A program made the translations under genes and the position numbers. The notes beneath the pieces are model-generated. The model was given only the letters and a program-made list of their open reading frames with translations. It did no database searches and was not told where the DNA came from. Positions 9,054-19,536 of a stretch of DNA of 64,000 nt are shown in pieces (positions within the stretch are counted from its first letter, which is position 1; each line of letters starts with the position of its first letter). This stretch comes from Pseudorhodobacter turbinis (GTDB lineage: Bacteria; Pseudomonadota; Alphaproteobacteria; Rhodobacterales; Rhodobacteraceae), in the NCBI RefSeq assembly GCF_005234135.1, contig NZ_CP039964.1:620001-684000 (forward strand), given 5' to 3'.

Positions 9054-10354
9054 CATTTCTCGGGGATCAGGCCGCGCGGGCTGAACCGCAGTACCACAAG
9101 CAAGATAACCCCAAGGGTCAGCAGGCGCATATGTGCCGCGGAATCGATCAGATGGGATTTCAGCGCCCCCTCTGACATCGCCGATGTGACCACCGACATC
9201 ACCCCGGGCCCGACGCTTTCCACGATCAGCCAGAGCCAGCCAATCAGCAAACCGCCCAGAACTGCGCCCCAGTTGTTGCCCGATCCGCCGACGATCACCA
9301 TTACCCAGATCAGAAAGGTAAAGCGCAGCGGGTTATAGGTGCCCGGCGTCAACTGCCCGTCCATCGAGGTCATCATCGCCCCCGCAAACCCGACCACGGC
9401 CGACCCGATGACAAAGACCTGCAAATGCCTGCGTGTCACATCCTTGCCCATCGCAGCTGCTGCCACCTCATTATCCCGGATAGAGCGCATCATCCGCCCC
9501 CAAGGGCTGTTCAATGCGCGCTCCGACAGCCAGATCACCGCCAGCAGGACCACGGCAAACAGCATCGCATAAAGGATTTTCACAACGATGGTCGAAGCGC
9601 TGACCGGATCAAAGCCGTAGCTCGCCGCCCATTCCAGAAAGCCAGCACTTTGCTGTAGGTCCACCTCATAGGGCACCGGCCAAGGACGGGGCAGGCCGAT
9701 CATGTTCTTCACGCCGCGCGCCAGCCAATCCTCATTTTTCAATACGATGATGACGATTTCCGCGATGCCCAACGTGGCAATCGCCAGATAATCCGACCGC
9801 AGCCCCAGCGAAACCTTCCCGATCGCCCAAGCCGCCAGTGCCGCCAGAACGCCGCCCAAAGGCCACGACAGGATAGACGGCAAACCAAGCCCGCCGATAT
9901 TGCCCGCGGTTGCCGGATTAACCGATTCAACCGCCGCCACCGAAGGGTCAAAAAGCGCGCGATAGGCAAAAAAGCCGATGGTGATCACCGCAAGCAGGGC
10001 CAGATTACGCGCGGCCCCCTTGCGCATCCGTTGGTACACTTGGGTCGCGGCCACGATCACGGCGATGCCAAAGGCAAGCCCTGTCATGATGCCCCAACCA
10101 CCCGCGGCCCAGCCCTCCGGCTCTGGCGGGGCGGCGACCAATACCACGGCCAAGCCCCCCAAGGCGGCAAAGCCCATGATGCCGGTGTTGAACAGGCCGG
10201 CATAGCCCCATTGCATATTCACCCCCAAAGCCATGATCGCCGAAAGCAGACCAAGGTTGAGAATGTTCAAAGCAAGGTTCCAGCTTTGGAAAAAACCGGT
10301 GCCGACATAAAGCGCTGCGACCAACGCAAATAGAAACAGGTTGCGCATGTTCAT
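9053..10354 (-). CDS. livM: Branched-chain amino acid ABC transporter permease LivM
   Basis: LivM is one of the two inner-membrane permeases of a high-affinity branched-chain amino-acid type ABC importer. The 433-residue product has many hydrophobic helices and the family's coupling region (SDYLAIATLGIAEI, then WGRMMRSIRDNEVAAAAMG). It carries an extra cytoplasmic/periplasmic insert near residues 75-130 compared with short LivM proteins. Its ATG overlaps the livH stop by four bases (ATGA), so it is the last gene of livGFHM. The substrate could be branched-chain amino acids, urea or related amides. Confidence 0.92.
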   Translation of the reverse strand: MNMRNLFLFALVAALYVGTGFFQSWNLALNILNLGLLSAIMALGVNMQWGYAGLFNTGIMGFAALGGLAVVLVAAPPEPEGWAAGGWGIMTGLAFGIAVIVAATQVYQRMRKGAARNLALLAVITIGFFAYRALFDPSVAAVESVNPATAGNIGGLGLPSILSWPLGGVLAALAAWAIGKVSLGLRSDYLAIATLGIAEIVIIVLKNEDWLARGVKNMIGLPRPWPVPYEVDLQQSAGFLEWAASYGFDPVSASTIVVKILYAMLFAVVLLAVIWLSERALNSPWGRMMRSIRDNEVAAAAMGKDVTRRHLQVFVIGSAVVGFAGAMMTSMDGQLTPGTYNPLRFTFLIWVMVIVGGSGNNWGAVLGGLLIGWLWLIVESVGPGVMSVVTSAMSEGALKSHLIDSAAHMRLLTLGVILLVVLRFSPRGLIPEK

Positions 10355-11361
10355 CCTGATTTCCCCTTAAACAGCCCGGTGGGCATGAACAGCAAAACGA
10401 TGATCAGAATGATAAAGCTCACCGCAAGCTTGTAGTCGGTGGACATAAGCTGCGCCAATCCGTCCGGCGCCATATCGGCAGGCACCAGATAGCCGATCAC
10501 CTTTTTCCACGCATAGGTCACAAAGACCTCGGAATAGGCGACGACAAAGCCGCCCGCAATCGCCCCCAGCGGGTTGCCAAGCCCACCCACAACCGCGGCG
10601 GCAAAGATCGGCAGCAAAAGCTGGAAATAAGTGAACGGCTTGAAGGATTTATCCAATCCGTAAAGCACCCCCGCAATCGTCGCCAGAATAGCGACCAAAA
10701 TCCAAGTGACCCTGACCACGTGGTTGGGGTTGATGCCCGACAAAAGCGCCAGATCCTCATTATCCGAAAACGCCCGCATGGATTTACCGGTGCGGGTCTT
10801 TTGCAAGAACCAGAACAGCCAGGCGACCACCAGAACAGCGGTGACGATGGTGACGGCTTGGGTGGTTTTCAGGGCCATGCCCTCATTCAAACCGCTCCAT
10901 TCCTTGAACTCCCGCGCGGTAAAGACAAAACGTTCGCCATCGGTGAAGTTTTGCTCCTCAACCCCGATCATGATGCGGGTGATGCCGTTCATCACGAACA
11001 TCACCCCAAGCGAGACGATCACCAAAATCGTCGGCGCCACCTTTTGTTTCCGGTAAAACCGATAGACGGAAAAATCGGTGGCCAGCAACAGCCCCACAGT
11101 GACCAAAATGCCAAAGGGCAGGGCAAGAAGGGCGGTGGGCAAGGGGCCGAAACTGACCCCCATCGCTTGCAGCCCCCAAGTGCCATAGATCGTGGCCATG
11201 GTGCCAAAGGCCATGGTATCGCCTTGGGCAAAGTTGGAAAAGCGCAGGATGCCGTAAACCAGCGTGGCCCCCAGCGCGCCAAGCGCAAGCTGCGCCCCAT
11301 AAGCGGTCGCCGGAATGAACACGAAGTTCGTAAAAGCGACGATTGCGTTGAGAATATCCAT
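10351..11361 (-). CDS. livH: Branched-chain amino acid ABC transporter permease LivH
   Basis: LivH is the second membrane permease of the transporter. The 336-residue protein has about eight hydrophobic segments, starts with an N-terminal helix, and carries ALGATLVYGILRFSNFAQGDTM-type family features and the coupling motif TRTGKSMRAFSDNEDLA. It overlaps livM by four bases and lies 45 bases downstream of livF. It is somewhat longer than E. coli LivH because of an insert between the third and fourth helices (around residues 115-145). Confidence 0.92.
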   Translation of the reverse strand: MDILNAIVAFTNFVFIPATAYGAQLALGALGATLVYGILRFSNFAQGDTMAFGTMATIYGTWGLQAMGVSFGPLPTALLALPFGILVTVGLLLATDFSVYRFYRKQKVAPTILVIVSLGVMFVMNGITRIMIGVEEQNFTDGERFVFTAREFKEWSGLNEGMALKTTQAVTIVTAVLVVAWLFWFLQKTRTGKSMRAFSDNEDLALLSGINPNHVVRVTWILVAILATIAGVLYGLDKSFKPFTYFQLLLPIFAAAVVGGLGNPLGAIAGGFVVAYSEVFVTYAWKKVIGYLVPADMAPDGLAQLMSTDYKLAVSFIILIIVLLFMPTGLFKGKSG

Positions 11362-11406
11362 CAGGTTTGCTCCTGGCTTGTTATGCGTTGGGGTCTCAAA
11401 TTCATA

Positions 11407-12117
11407 TCAGCCCCCCAAGAAACTGCGGCGAACCTCAGGGTCCTGCATTAGCGCCTGTCCGGTATCGGTGAAACGGTTGGCACCTTGCACCAGCACGTAG
11501 CCTTTATCCGCGATCTCCAAGGCCTGCCGCGCATTTTGTTCCACCATCAGAATGGAAATACCTGCGCGGGCGATCTCGATGATGCGGTCAAACAGCTCAT
11601 CCATCACGATAGGCGAGACACCGGCCGTCGGCTCATCCAGCATCAAAACCTTGGGCTTGGTCATCAACGCGCGGCCCACGGCAACCTGTTGACGTTGCCC
11701 GCCCGAAAGTTCCCCTGCGGCCTGAAATCGCTTTTCCTTGAGGATGGGAAAAAGATCATAGATTTGCTCCATCGTGCCGGAAATATCATCGCGGCGCAAA
11801 AACGCCCCCATTTCCAGATTTTCCTCAACGGTCATGGAGGTAAAGATATTGGAGGTCTGCGGCACAAACCCCATGCCCTTTGCCACACGGTCTTGCGGGC
11901 TGAGCGCGGTGATATCCTCCCCCTCCAGCTTCACATGACCCGAGCGCAGGTTCAGCATGCCAAACACTGCCTTCATCGCTGTGGATTTGCCAGCGCCATT
12001 GGGGCCGACGATCACGGCAATCTCGCCCTTTTCGACGGCAATCGTGCAGCCATGCAAAATATCGGCAGCGCCATAGCCGCCGGTCATCCGCTCACCAATC
12101 AAAAACGGTTCGGCCAT
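11407..12117 (-). CDS. livF: Branched-chain amino acid ABC transporter ATP-binding protein LivF
   Basis: LivF is an ATPase subunit of the importer. The 236-residue protein has Walker A GPNGAGKST, the signature LSGGQRQQVAVGRAL, Walker B VLMLDEPTAG and the switch histidine region ILMVEQNARQAL. I chose the ATG of MAEPFLI because AAGGGGG lies just upstream; an in-frame ORF extends nine codons further without a ribosome site. It lies 81 bases after livG and 45 before livH in the same operon. Confidence 0.92.
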   Translation of the reverse strand: MAEPFLIGERMTGGYGAADILHGCTIAVEKGEIAVIVGPNGAGKSTAMKAVFGMLNLRSGHVKLEGEDITALSPQDRVAKGMGFVPQTSNIFTSMTVEENLEMGAFLRRDDISGTMEQIYDLFPILKEKRFQAAGELSGGQRQQVAVGRALMTKPKVLMLDEPTAGVSPIVMDELFDRIIEIARAGISILMVEQNARQALEIADKGYVLVQGANRFTDTGQALMQDPEVRRSFLGG

Positions 12118-12198
12118 CACGCCCCCTTGGGTGACGCAATGCACCGCAGTTTTATCTGTTCAAAAAATTTTAATCGCGGCGCGCAAGGCAGCATCATA

Positions 12199-12981
12199 TC
12201 ACGCATTGGATTTCACTTTGTTTTTCAATCCGGTGCCAAGATAGGCCTCAATCACGCGCTCGTCGTTCTTGACCTCATCCACCGTGCCTTGCGCCAGAAC
12301 CTTGCCCTCGGCCATGCAGATCACCGGGTCGCAAAGCCGCGCGATGAAATCCATGTCGTGTTCAATCACACAAAAAGTATAGCCGCGCTCTTTGTTCAGG
12401 CGCACAATCGCATCGCCTATGGTGTTCAGCAGGGTACGGTTCACACCGGCACCCACCTCATCCAAAAACACGATCTTGGCATCGACCATCATCGTGCGGC
12501 CCAACTCCAACAGCTTTTTCTGCCCGCCGGATATATTGGCCGCTTTTTCATCGGCCAGATGGCTGATGGTCAAAAAGTCGAGCACCTCATCGGCCTGGTC
12601 GCGAATGCGGCGTTCTTCCTCGGCAACACGGCCACGGGAAAACCATGTATTCCAAAGGGTCTCACCCGCCTGATTTTCCGGCACCATCATCAGATTTTCA
12701 CGCACGGTCATCGAGCCGAATTCATGCGCGATCTGGAATGTCCGCAGCAGGCCTTTGTGAAAAAGCTCGTGCGGGGGCAGGCCGGTGATATCTTCACCCG
12801 CCATAAATACCTTGCCGGAACTTGCCGGTAAACGCCCTGCAATAACGTTGAACAAGGTGGTCTTACCCGCCCCGTTCGGCCCGATCAAACCGGTAATGGA
12901 GCCGGTCGCGATTTCGAGCGAAGCCCCGTCGACGGCACTAAATGCCCCAAATTTCTTATGCAGATTCTGAACACTAATCAT
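12199..12981 (-). CDS. livG: Branched-chain amino acid ABC transporter ATP-binding protein LivG
   Basis: LivG is the other ATPase subunit. The 260-residue protein has Walker A GPNGAGKTT, the signature NISGGQKKLLELGRTMM, Walker B IVFLDEVGAGVN and the H-loop in CVIEHDMDF. The start ATG (MISVQNL) has a GGGGGATAGG purine-rich site upstream; a TTG six codons earlier is less likely. It is the first gene of livGFHM, downstream of a strong terminator that follows livJ. Confidence 0.92.
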   Translation of the reverse strand: MISVQNLHKKFGAFSAVDGASLEIATGSITGLIGPNGAGKTTLFNVIAGRLPASSGKVFMAGEDITGLPPHELFHKGLLRTFQIAHEFGSMTVRENLMMVPENQAGETLWNTWFSRGRVAEEERRIRDQADEVLDFLTISHLADEKAANISGGQKKLLELGRTMMVDAKIVFLDEVGAGVNRTLLNTIGDAIVRLNKERGYTFCVIEHDMDFIARLCDPVICMAEGKVLAQGTVDEVKNDERVIEAYLGTGLKNKVKSNA

Positions 12982-13025
12982 GTTGAACCTATCCCCCAAC
13001 CAGCACTACACGCTGTCGCAAATCA

Positions 13026-13064
13026 AAAAGCGTCCCGAAAAGGCAAACCTTTCGGGACGCTTTA
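13026..13064 (-). terminator. Terminator or attenuator between livJ and livGFHM
   Basis: Read on the minus strand, GCGTCCCGAAA pairs perfectly with TTTCGGGACGC and is followed by TTTTTG. It lies between the stop of the substrate-binding gene and the start of livG, so it would cap the livJ transcript and reduce read-through into the transporter genes. Confidence 0.82.
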
Positions 13065-13082
13065 ACTCAGCCGTTTCGAGGA

Positions 13083-14267
13083 TCAGCGAAAGCCATCTGT
13101 CACGAACGCCCCGTCGGTGACAGTGAACTCCCGGAAGCTGCCGGCAGATTCGCCGTTGCCGATCAGTTCAACCGCAGTCGCGCCGACATAATCGATATCG
13201 GTGCCCGCTGCGATCAACTCCAGCGCGTGACCAAGCTGGCCGGGTTCGATCTTTTCGCCCGGTGCGTTGGCAACATCCATGACCTTTGTGATCCAGTCTT
13301 TGGAATCGGTGGATTTGGCCGCAGCCATCGCCAGCAACATCAAAGCCGCCGCATCATAGCTTTCGCCGGTAAAGGAGGATGTCGGGTCGAAACCGGCCGC
13401 CGTTGCCAGCTCTGCGAACTTGGCGGCACCTTCGGAATCGGTGCCGGGGATGGTACCATAAGTGCCGTCCAGCCCGCTGCCGATGGCCTCGATCAGGCTT
13501 TCGCCATACATGCCGTCGGGCAGATAGAAGGTGTCAAACGCGCCGGTGTCCAAAGAGGCCTGAATGATGCCCTTACCGCCTTGGTCGACATAGCCCGCAA
13601 CCACCAGAACATCACCACCGGCCGATGCCAGCGTGGCCACCTCGGCGGAATAGTCGGCCTTGCCGTCCTCATGCGCGGTATTGGCGGTGACCTTGCCACC
13701 CTTTGCCTCAAACGCAGCGGCGATGCTGTCGGACAAGCCCTTGCCATAGTCGTTATTGGTATAGGAAACCGCGATGGATTTCACGCCACGGTCAGTCAAG
13801 ATTTCAGCGACCACTTCACCCTGACGCGCATCGGAAGGCGAGGTGCGGAAGAACAACCCGTCATCTTCGGCATCCGAAAGCCCCGGAGAGGTCGCCGAAG
13901 GCGAGATCATGCCAATGCCGTTCGGGCGCGCCACGTTTTGCAAAACCGAACCGGTCACACCCGAGCAATCCGCGCCCATGATTGCGTTGACGCCTTCAAC
14001 GGTGATCAAGCGCTCTGCCGCGGCGGTGGCGGCTGATGCATCGATACATGTGCTGTCAGCGCGGACGGATGTTACCGTGCCGCCGCCCATGAATTTCCCC
14101 GAATCGCTAACCTCTTTGATCGCCAGCTCGGCCGAGGCGGCCATGCTTGGCGTGATCGATTCCAGCGGGCCGGTAAAGCCAAGAATAATTCCGATTTTCG
14201 CATCTTCGGCAAATGCGCCGCCTGCCATCAAAGCAGTCGCAGCGGAGGCCAGCATTAGTTTTTTCAT
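13083..14267 (-). CDS. livJ: Branched-chain amino acid ABC transporter substrate-binding protein
   Basis: This is the periplasmic receptor of the liv transporter. The 394-residue protein has a Sec signal peptide (MKKLMLASAATALMAGGAFA), then a type I periplasmic-binding fold with IGIILGFTGPLE, MGADCSGVTGS and VSYTNNDYGKG. I chose the start that gives a proper signal peptide, preceded by AGGGAG; the ORF extends 27 codons upstream without support. It is transcribed ahead of livGFHM with a terminator between, which fits the receptor being made in excess over the membrane parts. The ligand cannot be read from sequence. Confidence 0.9.
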   Translation of the reverse strand: MKKLMLASAATALMAGGAFAEDAKIGIILGFTGPLESITPSMAASAELAIKEVSDSGKFMGGGTVTSVRADSTCIDASAATAAAERLITVEGVNAIMGADCSGVTGSVLQNVARPNGIGMISPSATSPGLSDAEDDGLFFRTSPSDARQGEVVAEILTDRGVKSIAVSYTNNDYGKGLSDSIAAAFEAKGGKVTANTAHEDGKADYSAEVATLASAGGDVLVVAGYVDQGGKGIIQASLDTGAFDTFYLPDGMYGESLIEAIGSGLDGTYGTIPGTDSEGAAKFAELATAAGFDPTSSFTGESYDAAALMLLAMAAAKSTDSKDWITKVMDVANAPGEKIEPGQLGHALELIAAGTDIDYVGATAVELIGNGESAGSFREFTVTDGAFVTDGFR

Positions 14268-14419
14268 TTTTAACTCCCTAGTGGAACTTGTTCCTATCGG
14301 AAGCCTAGACGCAGTCATATCAAAAGAAAAGGCTGCAAAACATGTCAAAGCAGGGGTTTGAGGCGCTTAAAACGTTATTTTATGCCGCGCCGTTGATGCG
14401 GGTGCCCAGTTACGATGCA

Positions 14420-14429
14420 GTTACGTAAC
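14420..14429. promoter_or_regulatory. Perfect 10-bp palindrome upstream of livJ
   Basis: The palindrome GTTACGTAAC sits in the 169-base gap between the GlxA-type regulator and livJ. A related half, AGTTACG, lies just before it. It could be an operator for the livJ promoter; no binding protein can be named from sequence. Confidence 0.3.
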
Positions 14430-14436
14430 GGCAGTT

Positions 14437-15450
14437 TCAAGATGGTGCCTGCATGTTGGCCCCACCCTGGGTACCGCGCTCACGGTAGGGGGTGGTGGAA
14501 TAATGCGCGCGGTAGCATTTGGAGAAATGCGAAGGCGAGGCAAACCCGCAAGCCAGCGCCACATTGATCACCGACATATCGGTTTGCATCAACAGATTGC
14601 GCGCCTTGGACAGGCGCAACTCCATATAATAGCGTTTCGGGCTGCGGTTCAGATAGCGGCGGAACAGACGCTCAAGCTGGCGTGTGGACATGCCCACATC
14701 TTCGGCCAGATCGGCGGGGCTGATCGGCTCTTCGATGGCCTGTTCCATGATCTGGATGACCTGCGACAGTTTGGGATGGCGCACGCCGATCCGCGTGGGG
14801 ATAGACAGACGTTGTGTGTCTTGATCGGTTCGGATTGTGGAATAGATCAACTGATCCGCGACCGTGTTGGCAATATCATCGCCATGATCGGCCGAAATGA
14901 TCTTGAGCATCATATCCAGCGACGCGGTGCCGCCGGCCGTGCTCATCCGGTTGCCATCGATCACAAAGATCGACCGGGTAAGGCTGACCTGCTCAAACTC
15001 CTCCATAAAGCCGTCCTGGTTTTCCCAGTGGATCGTGGCCTTGCGCCCGTCCAGCAGTCCCGCTTTGGCCAAGGCAAAGGCACCGGTGCATAGCCCGCCA
15101 ATCGCCACCCCGCGCCGCGCCTCGCGGCGCAGCCAGTTCAACACACCCTTGGTCGTGGCCTTTTGCACATCGATGCCGCCACACACCAAAACAGTGTCTT
15201 CGCGGTCAATCTCTTCCAGCCCGATATCAAGCGTAAAGGCAGCACCGTTGGAGCATTTGACAAAACCATCGCCTTCGCCCGCCAGCACCCAGCTATAAGC
15301 AGGAACCCCCATCACGCGGTTGGCAATGCGCAACGGCTCTATCGCGCTGGCAAAGGACAGCATTGTAAACTGGTCCAACAGCAAAAAGACAAAGCGTTTG
15401 GGCGCGCTATCCTTGGTGACAGACGTAGCTTTTTTCGGCGCGACAAACAT
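14437..15450 (-). CDS. GlxA-family AraC transcriptional regulator
   Basis: This regulator combines an N-terminal DJ-1/PfpI-like (class I amidotransferase-like) domain with a C-terminal AraC double helix-turn-helix. In the 337-residue protein, [20 protein letters not shown] begins the first domain and [14 protein letters not shown] marks the nucleophile-elbow region. The HTH part contains [14 protein letters not shown] and [18 protein letters not shown]. The architecture matches GbdR and relatives, which respond to betaines and carnitine. It is divergent from the DAHP synthase gene and upstream of livJ on the same strand. Its effector is unknown. Confidence 0.88.
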   Translation of the reverse strand: MFVAPKKATSVTKDSAPKRFVFLLLDQFTMLSFASAIEPLRIANRVMGVPAYSWVLAGEGDGFVKCSNGAAFTLDIGLEEIDREDTVLVCGGIDVQKATTKGVLNWLRREARRGVAIGGLCTGAFALAKAGLLDGRKATIHWENQDGFMEEFEQVSLTRSIFVIDGNRMSTAGGTASLDMMLKIISADHGDDIANTVADQLIYSTIRTDQDTQRLSIPTRIGVRHPKLSQVIQIMEQAIEEPISPADLAEDVGMSTRQLERLFRRYLNRSPKRYYMELRLSKARNLLMQTDMSVINVALACGFASPSHFSKCYRAHYSTTPYRERGTQGGANMQAPS

Positions 15451-15593
15451 TCTTCACCTATAACGAGAGGAGCCCGGACCACCGAAACAGGAAAACGCAA
15501 GCTCGGCAAGGGGGAAGGCGGCCTTTCAGGCTTTGCAATCAGCCGCGCATTCCCTATACAAAACCAGATACCGCTAACTTTCGGAGAAGACCG

Positions 15594-16964
15594 ATGACGC
15601 AGGCTTGGACAAAATCAGATTGGCGCAGCAAACCACGGGTGCAAATGCCCGATTATCTGGATGCAGATGCCTTGAACGCCGTTGAGGCACAGCTTGCGAA
15701 ATATCCGCCGTTGGTATTTGCAGGTGAGGTGCGCCGCTTGAAAGCACAGCTTGGCGCGGCCTCTGAAGGCAAGGCCTTTTTGCTGCAAGGCGGCGATTGC
15801 GCTGAAAGCTTTGCGGAATTTTCCGCCGACAATATCCGCGACACCTTTCGGGTGATGCTGCAGATGGCGGTGGTGCTGACCTATGGTGCCAAAGTGCCGG
15901 TGGTGAAGGTGGGCCGTATGGCCGGACAGTTTGCCAAGCCCCGCTCGGCCCCGACCGAGGTCATCAACGGTGAGGAATTCGCCAGCTACCGCGGCGATAT
16001 CATCAACGGGTTCGAGGCCACGCAAGAAAGCCGCATCCCCGATCCCAAGCGCATGCTGCAAGCCTACACCCAGGCCGCCGCCAGCCTGAATTTGCTGCGC
16101 GCGTTCTCGACCGGCGGCTTTGCCGATATTCACCGCGTCCATTCCTGGACCCTTGGCTTTGCCGAACATGACAAGGCCGAGCGTTACCGCGAATTGTCGA
16201 ACCGCATCTCGGATGCGCTTGATTTCATGGTGGCCGCAGGCGTCGACAGCACCACCGCGCACCAGCTTTCCAAAGTTGACTTCTACACCAGCCACGAAGC
16301 CTTGTTGCTGGAGTATGAAGAGGCACTCTCGCGCGTTGACAGTATCTCGGGCCAGCCGATCGCGGGGTCGGGGCATATGATCTGGATCGGGGATCGCACC
16401 CGTCAGCCCGACGGCGCACATGTGGAATTTGCGCGCGGCGTTTCAAACCCGATCGGGTTGAAATGCGGGCCGACGACTACTGCCGATGACCTGAAGGTCC
16501 TGATGGCCAAGCTGAACCCTGAAAACGAGGCGGGACGACTGACGTTGATCGCTCGTTTCGGGGCAGGCAATGTAGGGGACAACCTGCCACGTCTGATCAA
16601 GGCCGTGCAGGAAGAGGGCGCAAAGGTCTTGTGGTCTTGTGATCCGATGCATGGCAACACGATCAAGGCGGCTTCGGGCTATAAAACGCGTCCGTTCGAA
16701 TCTGTTCTGCGTGAAGTTCGTGAATTCTTTGCGATTCACCATGCCGAAGGTACGATCCCCGGCGGTGTGCATTTTGAGATGACCGGCAAGGATGTTACCG
16801 AATGCACCGGCGGTTTGCGCGCTGTAACGGATGAGAACCTGTCGGACCGCTATCACACTGCTTGCGACCCGCGCCTGAACGCCAGCCAGTCACTGGAACT
16901 GGCCTTCCTGGTCGCAGAGGAGCTGTCAAACATTCGCAACGCTGACCGCCGCGTTGCTATGTAA
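15594..16964 (+). CDS. aroG: Class II 3-deoxy-7-phosphoheptulonate (DAHP) synthase
   Basis: DAHP synthase joins phosphoenolpyruvate and erythrose 4-phosphate in the first step of the shikimate pathway. The 456-residue protein is a plant-type (class II) enzyme, with [11 protein letters not shown] near residue 62, [14 protein letters not shown], the [10 protein letters not shown] metal/substrate motif and the ECTGG motif. The start ATG follows GGAGAAG. It is a single-gene unit ending in a strong bidirectional terminator. aroK and aroB of the same pathway lie separately at about 40 kb. Confidence 0.95.
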   Translation: MTQAWTKSDWRSKPRVQMPDYLDADALNAVEAQLAKYPPLVFAGEVRRLKAQLGAASEGKAFLLQGGDCAESFAEFSADNIRDTFRVMLQMAVVLTYGAKVPVVKVGRMAGQFAKPRSAPTEVINGEEFASYRGDIINGFEATQESRIPDPKRMLQAYTQAAASLNLLRAFSTGGFADIHRVHSWTLGFAEHDKAERYRELSNRISDALDFMVAAGVDSTTAHQLSKVDFYTSHEALLLEYEEALSRVDSISGQPIAGSGHMIWIGDRTRQPDGAHVEFARGVSNPIGLKCGPTTTADDLKVLMAKLNPENEAGRLTLIARFGAGNVGDNLPRLIKAVQEEGAKVLWSCDPMHGNTIKAASGYKTRPFESVLREVREFFAIHHAEGTIPGGVHFEMTGKDVTECTGGLRAVTDENLSDRYHTACDPRLNASQSLELAFLVAEELSNIRNADRRVAM

Positions 16965-16988
16965 GCTATTGAAAAATACCTCGATACT

Positions 16989-17020
16989 AAAAACACCGCC
17001 CCTATTCGGGCGGTGTTTTT
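16989..17020. terminator. Bidirectional terminator after the DAHP synthase gene
   Basis: The stem AACACCGCCC / GGGCGGTGTT has a short loop and ends in TTTTT on the plus strand and in TTTTT on the minus strand, between convergent genes. Confidence 0.88.
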
Positions 17021-17051
17021 ATGTCAGGCATCTATGTTCGGAAACAATAGC

Positions 17052-17735
17052 TTACTTCACAACCCGCAGGTAGGGCGCGGATTTCGCACGCGGCGCCTCA
17101 AACGGGGTGGCATCCTCAGCGAAAGCACGTGGTTTACTGGATTCAAGCACCAGTGGCTGGAAACCTGTCGGTTTTTCGGGCAGAGGCGCGGGGGCTGGCT
17201 GGTAAATCCTGCTGACGGTGGCTTTTGCAACGTCAAACCGGCGCGGGCTCCGGCCCACCTTGCCCTCGATCGCCATACAGCCAAGCGCCATTGCAATGCG
17301 GCCCTGTGTATCAAGCAGCGGCAGCACCAGCATACGTGCGGTCAGGGCAGGGCGGCCGAGACCTCGCTCTGCCACAAGTTCCATGGTCAGCCGTGCGGGA
17401 TCATCAAACACCCGTGAAAGCTTGTCAGCGACATCATGGCGGGCCTCGGGGCCAAATATCGCGGAAAACGGTAGGCCGCGCACTTCCATTCCCATGAAAT
17501 CGGCCAGCTCCATCCCGGCGATTCGAAAGCGTGAAACATTGGGGGCGACCCGTTCAATCAGAAAGGTAGAGGACAGGGCCGCTTCGATCCCGCGCGGACT
17601 GATCTGGGCTCGGTGGGGAATATTGTCCCCCTCGCGCAAGGCTTCCCAATACGCGGTCAGTTGCGGCAACGGATCAGGCCGGGATTTGTTGGGCAGGGAT
17701 TCGGCTTGGTCCGTTTCGGTAAAGATGGAAGTCAT
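17052..17735 (-). CDS. PAS domain-containing protein (PAS_5 type)
   Basis: The 227-residue soluble protein matches the PAS_5 family common in Rhodobacterales and rhizobia. The N-terminal half contains LTAYWEALREGDNIPHRAQI and a PAS-like segment with FRIAGMELADFMGMEVRG; it ends in a basic, proline-rich low-complexity tail. No output domain is visible, so it is probably a sensor or adaptor of unknown partner. It is convergent with the DAHP synthase gene and divergent from yicC. Confidence 0.8.
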   Translation of the reverse strand: MTSIFTETDQAESLPNKSRPDPLPQLTAYWEALREGDNIPHRAQISPRGIEAALSSTFLIERVAPNVSRFRIAGMELADFMGMEVRGLPFSAIFGPEARHDVADKLSRVFDDPARLTMELVAERGLGRPALTARMLVLPLLDTQGRIAMALGCMAIEGKVGRSPRRFDVAKATVSRIYQPAPAPLPEKPTGFQPLVLESSKPRAFAEDATPFEAPRAKSAPYLRVVK

Positions 17736-17977
17736 ATCGTAACCCTGCCCACACCGCTTTGGGGTGGCCCTTCAAATTGCTGTACCCTTCTTGCATTGCA
17801 AACTGTGTCGGCCCCCAATTGTCGGGGTTTGACTTTGTTAAGAATGCGGCAAGAAGCCTTACTAAAGTCTTAAATTACACGAAGCCTGCTGCATTTGGCA
17901 AATAAACAATATAAATGGTAAACATCGGGCTTATCAGGCGCGCGCAACGCAATATCTAGATGGAAGGACCTGTAATC

Positions 17978-18871
17978 ATGACCAAATCCATGACCGGCTA
18001 CGCCACAAGGCGGGGCCAGTTCGCGGCCTATTCATGGCAGCTTGATGTCCGTTCCGTAAATGCCAAGGGCTTGGATTTGCGCTTACGGGTGCCGGAATGG
18101 GTTAACGGGCTAGAGGGGGAGATGAGGGCGATTCTGTCCAAAAACCTGACGCGCGGCAGTATATCCGTCACCCTCAAGGTTGCGCGCGAGGCTGCGGGGG
18201 AAAGCGCCCTGCGGTTGAACACGCCTGCGTTGCGCAGCGCCCTTTCAATGCTCAGTGAGGTGGAGGCCGCCGCCATGGCCAGCGGCATGACGCTTGCGCA
18301 GGCCAGCCAAGCGGATGTGCTGCTTATGCGCGGGGTGATGGAACAGAACCAGACCGAGGAAGATACCACACCGCTTGCCGCCGCCATTTTACAAGATTTC
18401 CAAGCCGCGGTGGAGGATCTTAAATTCATGCGCGCGCAAGAGGGCGCGGCCCTGCATATTATCATCCAGAACCAGCTTGCACAGATCGAAGCCCATACCA
18501 CCACCGCCGAGGCCGAGGCCGAAAACCGCAGTCAGACTGCCGCCGAGACCTTGCGGGACAATGTCCAGAAACTGCTCCAAGCCACCGATAGCATCGATCA
18601 GGTGCGGCTTGCCCAGGAATTGGCGCTGCTGGCCGTCAAAACCGATATCCGCGAGGAACTGGACCGGTTACACGCCCATACCGATGCCGCCCATGCCCTG
18701 ATTGCGGCGGATGTGTCCGTTGGCCGCAAGCTCGACTTCTTGATGCAGGAATTCATGCGCGAGGCAAATACCCTGTGTTCCAAGGCGCAATCCCTGGCGC
18801 TAACGCGGGTTGGGCTTGACCTGAAAACCGTGATAGACCAGATGCGTGAACAGGTTCAAAACGTGGAATGA
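17978..18871 (+). CDS. yicC: YicC/YloC family endoribonuclease
   Basis: YicC-family proteins are hexameric endoribonucleases implicated in small-RNA turnover. The 297-residue product starts with the conserved MTKSMTGYA and ends in the DUF1732 region with [20 protein letters not shown] chose the ATG preceded by GGAAGGA nine bases away over an ATG 18 bases upstream. The C-terminal stop overlaps the gmk start (ATGA), the usual yicC-gmk arrangement. A 242-base gap separates it from the divergent PAS gene; it is AT-rich and presumably holds both promoters. Confidence 0.92.
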   Translation: MTKSMTGYATRRGQFAAYSWQLDVRSVNAKGLDLRLRVPEWVNGLEGEMRAILSKNLTRGSISVTLKVAREAAGESALRLNTPALRSALSMLSEVEAAAMASGMTLAQASQADVLLMRGVMEQNQTEEDTTPLAAAILQDFQAAVEDLKFMRAQEGAALHIIIQNQLAQIEAHTTTAEAEAENRSQTAAETLRDNVQKLLQATDSIDQVRLAQELALLAVKTDIREELDRLHAHTDAAHALIAADVSVGRKLDFLMQEFMREANTLCSKAQSLALTRVGLDLKTVIDQMREQVQNVE

Positions 18872-19536
18872 CGATGTCAAATAATTCGGGGCCAGACAGT
18901 GCCACCCGCCGCGGGCTATTGCTTATCCTTTCCTCACCCTCGGGTGCGGGGAAATCCACCCTTGCGCGGATGTTGATGCAATGGGATCCGACGATCCGCT
19001 TTTCCGTTTCGGCCACGACCCGCGCCCCACGCCCGGGCGAAGAGGACGGGCGCGAGTATTACTTCCGCGACCGTGCCGATTTTGAGGCGATGATCGAGGC
19101 AGGCGAGATGCTGGAACATGCCAAAGTGTTCGACAACTTTTACGGATCACCCAAAGCGCCGGTCGAGGCGGCAATGCAAGAGGGGCGCGATACGCTGTTT
19201 GATATCGACTGGCAGGGCGGTCAGCAAATCCGTAACTCCTCGCTTGGGCGGGACGTGGTGTCGGTTTTCGTGCTGCCGCCTTCGATCGCAGAGCTGGAAA
19301 GCCGCCTGCGCGGCCGCGCCCAAGACAGCGATGAGGTGATTTCAGGTCGCATGGCCAAAAGCCAAAGCGAGATCAGCCATTGGGCGGAATATGATTATGT
19401 TCTGGTAAACCGCGAATTGGACCAGACCTTTACCCAGCTTCGCACCATTCTAGAGGGCGAGCGCCTGCGCCGCGACCGCCAGCCGCAACTTTCCAGCTTT
19501 GTCCGCAGTCTCAATCAGGAGTTTGACGCCAGATGA
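18868..19536 (+). CDS. gmk: Guanylate kinase
   Basis: Gmk converts GMP and ATP to GDP and ADP. The 222-residue protein has the P-loop [10 protein letters not shown], the GMP-binding segment with [19 protein letters not shown], and the lid region [15 protein letters not shown]. It overlaps yicC by four bases upstream and the gamma carbonic anhydrase gene by four bases downstream, forming a tight three-gene unit. The N-terminus could begin at the first or third codon (both ATG). Confidence 0.95.
   Translation: MTMSNNSGPDSATRRGLLLILSSPSGAGKSTLARMLMQWDPTIRFSVSATTRAPRPGEEDGREYYFRDRADFEAMIEAGEMLEHAKVFDNFYGSPKAPVEAAMQEGRDTLFDIDWQGGQQIRNSSLGRDVVSVFVLPPSIAELESRLRGRAQDSDEVISGRMAKSQSEISHWAEYDYVLVNRELDQTFTQLRTILEGERLRRDRQPQLSSFVRSLNQEFDAR

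Noticed and set aside
11485..12831. 448-residue plus-strand ORF
   Set aside because: Antisense to livF and livG, which have full ABC motifs; the His/Gln-rich composition is typical of a shadow frame in GC-rich DNA.
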